Below are positions 8,288 to 15,936 of a stretch of DNA of 64,000 nucleotides, one piece after another. This DNA comes from G963665185 sp049723905 (GTDB lineage: Bacteria; Desulfobacterota; Desulfovibrionia; Desulfovibrionales; Desulfovibrionaceae). Location: NCBI RefSeq assembly GCF_049723905.1, contig NZ_JBJKFD010000001.1:806001-870000 (forward strand), read 5' to 3'. The translations under genes were made by a program, and so were the position numbers. Under the pieces are notes generated by a model. That model saw only the letters and a program-made list of their open reading frames with translations, searched no databases and was not told the DNA's origin. Positions within the stretch are counted from its first letter, which is position 1. Every line of letters starts with the position of its first letter.

Positions 8288-9829
8288 ATGCGTAATCGAT
8301 TTACACCGCTTTTATTTCTTTTTTTCATAGCACTTTCATTCACCTGCTTCCCGGCCTATGCGCAAACCAACCGCACACTCACAGAAGCAATCCTATATCC
8401 GGAAGCTGCTCAGTTGACCGAAGTAATTAACTCGTCGCATACGCAAAACCAATTTTCTTTCACTCTTCCCTTGCAGGCCGAGCCACAAAGTATCTTGCTC
8501 AAAATGCTTACTCCCGGCCTCGCAATCTCCGATATCAGCTCGAAACTAATTCCTGCCGAGCCGGGCCAGCAGGTCAAAGAATTACAGCACCAAATCCGCC
8601 TCAAGCAAATGGAGTTCAACAAGGCATCGGCAAAGCTCACGGCCCTCAATGCCCAGGTTGAATTTTGGAAAAGCCTGCGTATGAACCAACAGCCCACTGC
8701 CCAGACTGCAAAGCACCTGGCGTCCCAGATGGGTGCAGGCCTCAACGAAGTTGTGGAGCAGGCGCTTAGAGCAAAAGAAGAATTTGGTGACGTAGACACA
8801 GAGCTTAAAAACCTTAAAAAACAACTTGCCCAGATGACCGGCGATGCTGCCCAGATTTGGCGTATTGACGTTACAACGGAAGGATCAACGACAAAGCCTG
8901 TTCAGGTGCAGGCATCTTACAGGATGAACGGCTGTGGATGGGAGCCCATTTACAGAGTCTCCGCTACTCCTGACCAAAAGCAGGTAACGCTGACCTTCGA
9001 CGCCATGGTATGGCAGAGTACAGGAAGAGTCTGGACAGCTCCCGTCTTCCTGGCCACACTCCCGCCTCGCCAGCAGCTGACACCGCCAACTCTGCGTCCT
9101 TGGGTTATTGCTCCGCTCCCACCTGTCAATACAACTCGAGATACGCCTGCCGTCATGCTGGAAGCAGCTTCCATACCTGCCACCAGGCAGCTCAAAGTAC
9201 AAAATGCCCCTGTCAAACAACGTCAAACCACTTATGCAGCCTGGAGTTTAGGGAAACACACCATTACCCCAGGGGATAAACAACGTTTGCGCATATCAGA
9301 CAGTGCAATGGAATCGACCTTCAGCTACCTGTTGCGCCCCTCATTAAGCGACAAATCTTTCCTGTCCGCCAAAGTGGAAACACCTGAACCTTTGGATATG
9401 CCGTGGGGAACAGCCCTTATTCTGCTCGATGGAGCGGTAGTGGCTAAAAAAACTTTCAGCTTTCAAGGAAACAAAAAAGACCTCTTTTTCGGCAATGATC
9501 CTCAAGTCACTGTAAAATCCAGAGTGATCGATCAAAAGTCTGGTACTTCAGGAGTGTTCTCTTCCAAACAAACGTATGCTTGGAAATGGGAGCTCACCAT
9601 AACCAACGATAAGACCGTGCCAGTAAAGACCACCTTACAAGAGCCCATGCCCCGAGCTGGCGATGAAAAGATCATATTGAAAACCCAGTTCAGCGTTCCT
9701 CCGACGAGAGAGGAAGACAACAAGTATACCTGGGACTTGGAAATTCCTGCTGGCAGTAAGAAAGTGATAACCTGGGGAGTGACTTTGGAAGCCCCGGAAG
9801 ACATGTCTCTTGATAAAGGCTGGAGATGA
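8288..9829 (+). CDS. Exported DUF4139-type protein
   Basis: A 513-residue secreted protein. The ATG at 8288 follows AGGAG and opens a signal peptide (LLFLFFIALSFTCFPAYA). Residues 30-115 form a beta-rich N-terminal domain, followed by a predicted coiled coil (about 95-190: KELQHQIRLKQMEFNK, LTALNAQ, AKEEF, LKNLKKQL) and a long C-terminal beta-rich DUF4139 domain. Proteins with this layout are widespread in Gram-negative bacteria and of unproven function. It starts 112 bases after the MauE-like gene and could belong to the same unit. Its 3' end lies about 20 bases before an insertion sequence, and the reading frame appears complete. Confidence 0.75.
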   Translation: MRNRFTPLLFLFFIALSFTCFPAYAQTNRTLTEAILYPEAAQLTEVINSSHTQNQFSFTLPLQAEPQSILLKMLTPGLAISDISSKLIPAEPGQQVKELQHQIRLKQMEFNKASAKLTALNAQVEFWKSLRMNQQPTAQTAKHLASQMGAGLNEVVEQALRAKEEFGDVDTELKNLKKQLAQMTGDAAQIWRIDVTTEGSTTKPVQVQASYRMNGCGWEPIYRVSATPDQKQVTLTFDAMVWQSTGRVWTAPVFLATLPPRQQLTPPTLRPWVIAPLPPVNTTRDTPAVMLEAASIPATRQLKVQNAPVKQRQTTYAAWSLGKHTITPGDKQRLRISDSAMESTFSYLLRPSLSDKSFLSAKVETPEPLDMPWGTALILLDGAVVAKKTFSFQGNKKDLFFGNDPQVTVKSRVIDQKSGTSGVFSSKQTYAWKWELTITNDKTVPVKTTLQEPMPRAGDEKIILKTQFSVPPTREEDNKYTWDLEIPAGSKKVITWGVTLEAPEDMSLDKGWR

Positions 9830-9893
9830 ACGAACAGCATGCTCTGTGAAGCATATAAAAAAATCCGCCATTAAAGGTGGTTCAGCTCATTGA

Positions 9894-9923
9894 CAAACCC
9901 CGCTTTTTGCAAAGTGGGGTTTG
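9894..9923. repeat. Left subterminal hairpin of the IS
   Basis: CAAACCCC plus GCTTT pairs with AAAGT plus GGGGTTTG around a TTGC loop, a 13-bp stem with a single G-T wobble. On the plus strand it is followed by TTTTTC, so it could stop transcription running in from the DUF4139 gene. Confidence 0.7.
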
Positions 9924-9944
9924 TTTTTCTGAACCGATTTCGCT

Positions 9945-11403
9945 TCAGACCGCAGCCAGCTGGGATGTTCGTTCGATCGGCCCCAATCGAACGAAACTGA
10001 GAGACCGAGGAAGAAAATACAGGCATTTGGGCTGCAAATATTTGTATGACCGCCCCAAAGAGGCCAGCAGCAAGGCCATTTTCTTCATGTTTTGGCAAGT
10101 GGCGGAAAGCAGGCTTTGGACCTGGACCTTAGCCAAGCCGCAGAACCGAGCATAGCGATGCCCGTGCAGTTGTTTGGCGTCAGCAAAGCTGCGCTCAACA
10201 GTCTCTTTCCGGCGAGCATAGATTCGTTTCCCGAATTCCGTGAGCCGGTGCGCATCCACCGCTTCCGCGTATTCCCGCCACACATGGCATGTCACTGTTT
10301 TCTTCCAATTCCGGCTTGTTGTGACTCTTTCAGTAACGGACAGCGACGGCAGACCTTCGGTACCGAGTCATAGAGACGATATATCCTTCACGGTTGGTGG
10401 TGGAGTAGCGAAGCTCCTGGCCTTCGGGACAAAGATAGTAGTCCTTGTCCGGCAGGTATCCAAAGGCGCGTTTGGGGAGCATCCCTTTGCGACGAGTGGG
10501 ACGACGACAGCCAATGACACCATAAATATTCTTTTCTTCCAGCGTATTGCAAATGTGTGAGGTGAAATATCCCGCATCGAGGCCGACGTGCTTCACGGCA
10601 AAGCCGAAGCGTTTGGTTTGTCGGTCCAGCCGATCGAGATAGGGCATGCTGTCATGCACCGAGGCCGGAGTTACGTAACTGTCGGTGATGATGTTGTGTC
10701 GGCTATCCACAGTACGATGATCCAAATAAAAGAAGCCCTTGGGCTTGCCCTCGCGTACCATGTACCCGCTGTCCGGATCGGTTGTGCTTTGCTTGATCCG
10801 TTTGGCCCCCGCTTCGCGGTTGTCCTGCTTCAGCGGTTTCTTTCCATGCCTGCGCCTGTCTTCCTCCACGGTGTCTTCGAGTTCGTCAAGGTATGACTTT
10901 GTGCTTTGAGCAACGAGCTTTTCCGTAAATTTATGCTTGTTGGCGTTGGCTTTCAGGTGGGTGGAATCAGTGTAAAGCGTGTGTCCGCCGACAAGCCTCT
11001 TTTTCATAGCCTGGAACACGATACCGTCGAAAATGTCCTGAGCCACGCTGGTGTTGTTAAATCTGCGCCGCCGGTTTTGGCTGATGGTGCTGGCATCGGG
11101 CACCTTGTCCTGTAATCCCAGACCAAGGAACCAACGATAGGCCACATTAACCTGGATTTCCCTGACAAGCTGGCGCTCGCTACGGATGCCAAACAGATAG
11201 CCAATGAAGAGCATTTTGAAGAGCACCACCGGTTCAATCGCCGGACGGCCATTGCCCTCGCAGTACAAATCCTTGGTGCGCTCATGGATAAAGGAGAAAT
11301 CAATAACCTTGGCAATCTTGTGAAGCAGATGATTCTTAGGGACAAGTTCGTTGATCGAAACAAACTCCATTTTCACCTGCTGGTTTTGGGGTGGCTTCAG
11401 CAT
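9945..11403 (-). pseudogene. IS1182-family transposase pseudogene (two frameshifts)
   Basis: The frame from 11403 to 10330 encodes 357 residues of an IS1182-type DDE transposase (start MLKPPQ; VLFKMLFIGYLFGIRSERQL; LYTDSTHLKANANK; VGLDAGYFTS). It ends too early in RSAVAVRY. The expected continuation with the cysteine motif (VPKVCRRCPLLKE) is in a second frame at about 10325-10375, and the C-terminal part (RKETVERSFADAKQLHGHRY, QNMKKMALLLA) is in a third frame, 10295-9945. Both switches have the same sign and fit two single-base deletions near 10370-10386 and 10321-10327. Unless these are sequencing errors the element cannot make an intact transposase. Confidence 0.85.
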
Positions 11404-11418
11404 GAAGATAGTATAAGA

Positions 11419-11444
11419 AAACCCTCGCCGATTGGCGAGGGTTT
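11419..11444. repeat. Right subterminal hairpin of the IS
   Basis: AAACCCTCGCC (11419-11429) and GGCGAGGGTTT (11434-11444) form a perfect 11-bp stem with a GATT loop, just upstream of the transposase start. It is the counterpart of the left-end hairpin and may shield the transposase gene from outside transcription. Confidence 0.75.
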
Positions 11445-11487
11445 GTCAGCATTCTGAGGAGCCTATAAAGGCGGCTTTTTTATATGC

Positions 11488-12468
11488 TTAGAGAACTTCA
11501 GGATTAAGACAGGTGGGCGGTTTGCGCCCCTCAATCATGGCAATAACATTCTCAGCGGCCAGTACTGACATATCATTGCGGGCCTTGCTGGTTGCCGAAC
11601 CGATATGGGTGGTGACCACGACGTTATCCAATTGAGCCAACCCTTTCGCCATGGCAGGTTCTCGTTCGAACACATCCAGCCCTGCCCCACGGATATCTCC
11701 GGCCTGTAGTGCCCTGACAAGAGCTTCCTCGTCTATCACGGGGCCCCGTCCGGTGTTCACGAGAATTGCGCTGGACTTCATGAGCTTGAATGCCTCTTCG
11801 TCAAAAAGATGCTTGGTAGCGTCATTGAGAGGAGCATGGATACTGATGAAGTCCGAGACTTCCAAAAGTTCAGCAAAGGAAACCTGTCTCGCGTCCAACT
11901 TTCGTTCCAGGCGTTCATTGGGACGCCCCGATCCTGTCGTATAAACAACCTTCATACCAAAGCCAGCAGACATACACGCCATGGCTTCACCTATGCGACC
12001 GGCACCGACAATGCCAAGCACTTTGCCGCTAACTTGCTCACCAAGATATTGCAGCGGTTGCCAGCCGGGCCACGTTCCGGACCGCATTTCCCGATCGGAG
12101 GGCACAACGTGCCTGGCTACTGCAAACAACAATGCCCAAGCAAGTTCTGCAGTCGCAATGGTCAAAACATCCGGCGTGTTAGACACTGGAATAGAACGAC
12201 GCGTAGCTTCAACCACATCTATATTGTCAAATCCAACAGCATAGTTGGCATAACCACGAAGTTTAGGGGCACCAGCAAAAAACTCGCTATCAATCCGATC
12301 GCTTAACAGACCTATAACACCGTCTGCATCCGCAATTCCACCCAAAAGCTGTTCCCGAGCCAAAGGTCCACTCTGGTTGCCAACAACCACATCAAGCCCT
12401 CTGCTTCGCAACAGTTCCAGCCCCTTATCGGGGATACCACTTGTACAAAAAACTTTTCCATTCGGCAT
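11488..12468 (-). CDS. NAD(P)-dependent D-2-hydroxyacid dehydrogenase
   Basis: A 326-residue protein of the glyoxylate/hydroxypyruvate reductase or phosphoglycerate dehydrogenase type. The ATG at 12468 is chosen for GGAG five bases upstream. The nucleotide-binding fingerprint is GIVGAGRIGEA. Catalytic residues of the family are visible as Arg in LVNTGRGPVID, Glu in FEREP and His in VVTTHIGSA. The true substrate (glyoxylate, hydroxypyruvate or another 2-keto acid) cannot be read from sequence. It is last in the group aldehyde dehydrogenase, GntR, TauE, 2-hydroxyacid dehydrogenase. Its stop codon touches the inverted repeat of the IS, so any gene downstream has been separated from it. Confidence 0.88.
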   Translation of the reverse strand: MPNGKVFCTSGIPDKGLELLRSRGLDVVVGNQSGPLAREQLLGGIADADGVIGLLSDRIDSEFFAGAPKLRGYANYAVGFDNIDVVEATRRSIPVSNTPDVLTIATAELAWALLFAVARHVVPSDREMRSGTWPGWQPLQYLGEQVSGKVLGIVGAGRIGEAMACMSAGFGMKVVYTTGSGRPNERLERKLDARQVSFAELLEVSDFISIHAPLNDATKHLFDEEAFKLMKSSAILVNTGRGPVIDEEALVRALQAGDIRGAGLDVFEREPAMAKGLAQLDNVVVTTHIGSATSKARNDMSVLAAENVIAMIEGRKPPTCLNPEVL

Positions 12469-12510
12469 ACAAACTCCAATGCTTTGGAGGGGAATCAAAT
12501 CACATACAAA

Positions 12511-13308
12511 CTACATCAGACTGAAGAGCATTCGCACAGAGACAATTGCTAAAAGAACTGCAAAAATACGCTTAAGTTTCGGAACGGGCAAGCTGTGCGC
12601 AAGCTTTGCTCCCAGCGGAGCAGTAAAAATGGTCATACAGGAAATACCAATCAAAGCAGGAAGATAGACAAACCCCCAAGAATGAAGCGGCAATCCTACT
12701 ACTCCTTGTCCATTGATAATATACCCCAATGAACCAGCCAATGCGAGGGGCAATCCAATAGCCGCGGCAGTCCCGATGGCCGTATGCATGGCCACGTTGC
12801 ACCAAACCAAAAAAGGAACAGACATTATACCACCACCGACGCCAACTAGGCTTGAAATAGCGCCAACGATGGTTCCTGCACCCAAAAGTCCTGCTCCCCC
12901 AGGCAACTGCCTCGTCGGTTTGGGCTTGCTGTTACGAAACATGGAATATGATACATAAAGTAAAAATAAGGCAAAAAACAACTTCAGCGCGTTACCGGGA
13001 ATATACGAAGCAACGCACGAGCCCAAGAAGGTTCCGACCAACACTCCGGGGGCAATCCCCTTAAAAATCCTCCAATCCACGCCTCCTCTCTTATTGTGGG
13101 CTCGGGTGCTCGACAAAGAGGTGAAAACGATGGTCGATAATGATGTTCCCAGAGCCAAATGCATCACGACATCTGGAGAGACCCCTTGCCACTGCAAACT
13201 AAAAACAAGAATGGGGACAATAACGATTCCCCCACCTATGCCCAGGAGGCCAGCCAAAACTCCGGCGACGGCCCCCAAAGCCACGTAGGTTGCATAAATA
13301 CCGATCAT
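12511..13308 (-). CDS. TauE/SafE-family membrane permease
   Basis: A 265-residue integral membrane protein with about eight helices and the duplicated glycine-rich signatures of the family: GLLGIGGGIVIVPIL in the first half and SSLVGVGGGIMSVPFL in the second. The ATG at 13308 follows GGAGG; an in-frame upstream extension is discarded. Family members export or import organosulfonates, sulfite and related anions. It lies 42 bases before the 2-hydroxyacid dehydrogenase gene, so the carried compound is probably connected with that pathway. The 211 bases between it and the GntR gene hold no ORF and may carry a promoter. Confidence 0.85.
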   Translation of the reverse strand: MIGIYATYVALGAVAGVLAGLLGIGGGIVIVPILVFSLQWQGVSPDVVMHLALGTSLSTIVFTSLSSTRAHNKRGGVDWRIFKGIAPGVLVGTFLGSCVASYIPGNALKLFFALFLLYVSYSMFRNSKPKPTRQLPGGAGLLGAGTIVGAISSLVGVGGGIMSVPFLVWCNVAMHTAIGTAAAIGLPLALAGSLGYIINGQGVVGLPLHSWGFVYLPALIGISCMTIFTAPLGAKLAHSLPVPKLKRIFAVLLAIVSVRMLFSLM

Positions 13309-13519
13309 GAAATCCTCCACGGATAAAATTGTTTCCCAGTAATCGCTTGTCGGGGCGATGAACAAAAAGATTGGTAGTACCAATATAAACAAAAAAACGC
13401 CGGGGCAAGTTTTATATATATCTCTACTGCAACACATATAAAAAAAGGAAAATTCAGAATAAAACTGCGAACCGGTGAAGGGTAGCCATCCACTCAGCCC
13501 CAAAAATAAACAAGATTAA

Positions 13520-14203
13520 CTAGATAAACACATTCTCTTCAACACTTTGAAGATGGTCTTCCATAGCCTTGAAAGCCGCTGACTCATCAGCCTTTTCCAG
13601 GGCCTCCAAAATACGTTGATGCCCAGCTACAGACTCACGGCTCCGCTTCAAAGAAAGCAATCCCTGCGAACGGACATCAGAAAACCGCTTGTTCAAAATA
13701 TCGATCACCTCACGAAAAACCGTATTGCCGCTGGCCGATGCTATTGCCATATGAAACTCGGCATCATGCAGACCTTCAGCGTTTCCCTCTGCTATCTGGC
13801 TCTGCTGCTCTGTTATCAATATTTTGAGTTTAACCAGCTGGTCAGGAGTGATTCTCCGAGCAGCCAATGCTGCGACAGATGGCTCCACGACTTTTCGAAA
13901 TTCAAAAATATCCTCCAACCGTTCACGCTGGTCATTCACGACGTTTGCCAAAGAAGCGACAAGGGAGTCGTACTCAATGGAACAAATAAATGTTCCAGCC
14001 CCTTGCCTGCTCGTCAGTACCCCATTCTCACTCAAAGCCCGGATGGCCTCTCGAACGGAGTTGCGTGAAACCTGAAGTTCTTCAGCAAGTCTTCTCTCTG
14101 GCGGGACCTTGTCCCCCGGCCCAAGACGACCGCTCGTGATCAAGGAATGAATATAATGAACAACATCTTCGTAGATGCGCCTTTTCTCAGCACCAGAGGC
14201 CAT
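13520..14203 (-). CDS. GntR-family transcription regulator, FCD (FadR) subgroup
   Basis: A 227-residue regulator with an N-terminal winged helix-turn-helix (residues 10-75: PPERRLAEELQVSRNSVREAI, of which the recognition part is SRNSVREAI) and an all-helical FCD ligand domain (90-225). The FCD metal-site residues Asp (DAEFHMAIA, with His) and a later His (VAGHQRIL) are present. It lies between the aldehyde dehydrogenase and TauE genes and most likely controls the cluster, responding to a small organic acid. A perfect inverted repeat just upstream is a candidate autoregulatory operator. Confidence 0.88.
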   Translation of the reverse strand: MASGAEKRRIYEDVVHYIHSLITSGRLGPGDKVPPERRLAEELQVSRNSVREAIRALSENGVLTSRQGAGTFICSIEYDSLVASLANVVNDQRERLEDIFEFRKVVEPSVAALAARRITPDQLVKLKILITEQQSQIAEGNAEGLHDAEFHMAIASASGNTVFREVIDILNKRFSDVRSQGLLSLKRSRESVAGHQRILEALEKADESAAFKAMEDHLQSVEENVFI

Positions 14204-14224
14204 GAATGACTCCCTTCTCAGTTG

Positions 14225-14257
14225 ACAAAATTCTCTTGCGAACGGCCGAAATTTTGT
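14225..14257. promoter_or_regulatory. Candidate operator upstream of the GntR regulator
   Basis: ACAAAATT (14225-14232) and AATTTTGT (14250-14257) are perfect 8-bp inverted repeats separated by 17 bases, in the 136-base gap between the aldehyde dehydrogenase stop and the regulator start. The spacing is wider than usual for a GntR site, so it could instead be two half-sites or a hairpin. Confidence 0.35.
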
Positions 14258-14339
14258 ACGAATAGGAGGTTATATAATCGACACGACAAGCTTGGACAAC
14301 AAAACTATTCGGATCTTGGTGCCACAAGTCCGACTTGGA

Positions 14340-15725
14340 TCAGCAGGAAGAGGAGTTGAATTGAATAACTTTGATATGGCACAACTCACGGATACCTATA
14401 TGGGCCATTTCACGTCCAAACCCTGACCTTTTGCACCCACCAAAAGGAAGCCGGGGGTCGGAATGTGTCCGACTGTTGATGCAGACAGTCCCTGCCCGAA
14501 GCTGCCCTGCCAACCGTTCCGCTCGTTTCGAATCACTCGTCCAAAGGCTGGCTCCAAGCCCGTATGGTGTGTCATTTGCCAGACGCACGGCTTCTTCCTC
14601 ATTGTCAACGATGCAAACAACACCAACTGGCCCAAAAACTTCCTGGCTCATTACAGGCATGTCGCGAGTCACGTCGGTCAACAGGGTTGGGGCATAAAAA
14701 TACCCGGGCATGCCGAGACGCTTACCGCCAGCCAAAAGCGTTGCCCCCATTGCCAAAGACGTGGACACCTGTCCGTCAACCCGCTCCAAAAGATCAAGTC
14801 GTGCAAGCGGAGCAAGAGTTGTTTCTGGTGAAAGAGGATCACCGGCCTTCAACTTGGCAATTCTGTCGAGAAGCCCTTCGGTAAACTCCTTAGCCACAGC
14901 CCGATGAATGATAAAGCGCTTGGCCGCGACACATGTCTGTCCTGCATTCTGATAGCGGGACTGCACCGCCTGACCAATACTTTTGGCAACATCGGCGTCA
15001 TCCAAAACAATAAATGGATCAGAACCGCCCAATTCCATCACACACTTTTTAACGTGTGCCCCAGCCATAGCCGCAACCTTTGCCCCGGAAACATCACTGC
15101 CTGTAAAGGCAACAGCCTGAACCAAATCATGGGCAATAACCGGCTCAATATGTTCTTTAGGAAGAAGAAGCGACGTGAAGACACCGCGCGGAAGCCCGGC
15201 CCGTTCAAACACGGACGCGATAGCCTGAGAACATCCACAGACATTGGGAGCAAGTTTGAGCCAAACCGCATTTCCTGCCATCAGAGCCGGAACCGTCATC
15301 CGAAAGACCTGCCAAAAGGGAAAATTCCATGGCATAATGGATAGAACCGCTCCAAGCGGCTCAAAAACAGTGCGACACTGAATTCCGTCCAGTACACAGG
15401 ACTGCGGCTTCAGCATTTCCGCTGCTTGTTTGGCGTAAAGCTCACATACCGAAGCACATCGCTCGATTTCTACGCGGGACTCACTCAAAAGCTTGCCCAT
15501 TTCGCTGGTTACAAGCCTCGCCAAATGCTCGTTTTCATCACGCAAAATCTGTGCAGCACCAACGAGAAAAGCACCCCGCTCTTCCAGGGATGTGCTCCGC
15601 CACTTTTCCCACTCCTGGGTCGCTTTGCTCAATAACTTTTGACAAGCTTTCGGGTCAAGGGCGGGATAGGTTTTGATGTGTTCTTCAGTGGCCGGATTTA
15701 TGCTGATCAACAGTTCAACGTTCAT
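14340..15725 (-). CDS. NAD(P)-dependent aldehyde dehydrogenase (succinate-semialdehyde dehydrogenase-like)
   Basis: A 461-residue aldehyde dehydrogenase. The ATG at 15725 (MNVELLISINPATEE) is preferred over an upstream in-frame ATG because the homologous part starts here and AGGA lies upstream. It shows the N-terminal PWNFPFWQ motif, the general-base Glu in MELGGSDPFIVL and the nucleophile Cys in NAGQTCVAAKR. These are typical of the succinate-semialdehyde/GabD-like branch, but substrate cannot be fixed. It is the first gene of the cluster with the FCD regulator, TauE permease and 2-hydroxyacid dehydrogenase, which together suggest oxidation of an imported aldehyde- or hydroxyacid-yielding compound. 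Confidence 0.88.
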   Translation of the reverse strand: MNVELLISINPATEEHIKTYPALDPKACQKLLSKATQEWEKWRSTSLEERGAFLVGAAQILRDENEHLARLVTSEMGKLLSESRVEIERCASVCELYAKQAAEMLKPQSCVLDGIQCRTVFEPLGAVLSIMPWNFPFWQVFRMTVPALMAGNAVWLKLAPNVCGCSQAIASVFERAGLPRGVFTSLLLPKEHIEPVIAHDLVQAVAFTGSDVSGAKVAAMAGAHVKKCVMELGGSDPFIVLDDADVAKSIGQAVQSRYQNAGQTCVAAKRFIIHRAVAKEFTEGLLDRIAKLKAGDPLSPETTLAPLARLDLLERVDGQVSTSLAMGATLLAGGKRLGMPGYFYAPTLLTDVTRDMPVMSQEVFGPVGVVCIVDNEEEAVRLANDTPYGLGASLWTSDSKRAERLAGQLRAGTVCINSRTHSDPRLPFGGCKRSGFGREMAHIGIRELCHIKVIQFNSSSC

Positions 15726-15876
15726 GCTTAAAAAAGATCCTGAAAAGACAGAGTTAGGTAGAGAACAATATAAAAGAGACAAGGACTTTGGGATTTCCAC
15801 ACAGGGAAACTTCCCTAGTCGAACATGAGGACACTACAAAAGGGAGAGTGACGAAGCGGACGTTCCTCCGGGAACA

Positions 15877-15921
15877 AAAAGCCTACTTCGTCCCGCATCC
15901 CAATAAGAAGGATACGGGACG
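15877..15921 (-). terminator. Terminator after metG
   Basis: CGTCCCGCATCC (15889-15900) pairs with GGATACGGGACG (15910-15921) with one mismatch. On the minus strand a CTTTTTG run follows. It lies just beyond the metG stop and separates it from the aldehyde dehydrogenase transcript. A second inverted repeat (GTTCC and GGAAC near 15862-15874) follows. Confidence 0.6.
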
Positions 15922-15936
15922 ACACAGTCTCTTAAG

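Larger units (their letters stand above)
9849..11489 (-). mobile_element. IS1182-family insertion sequence with a broken transposase
   Basis: The two ends are imperfect inverted repeats. Left end 9849-9900 begins AAGCATATAAAAAA then TCCGCC; right end read inward from 11489 begins AAGCATATAAAAAA then GCCGCC, and both continue with a shared TGACAAACCC. Each repeat then runs into a strong subterminal hairpin (9894-9923 and 11419-11444), which could terminate outside transcription. The right repeat reaches into the stop codon of the 2-hydroxyacid dehydrogenase gene. No clear direct target duplication was found, so the outermost boundary could be a few bases further in. It separates the DUF4139 gene from the dehydrogenase operon. 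Confidence 0.7.
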
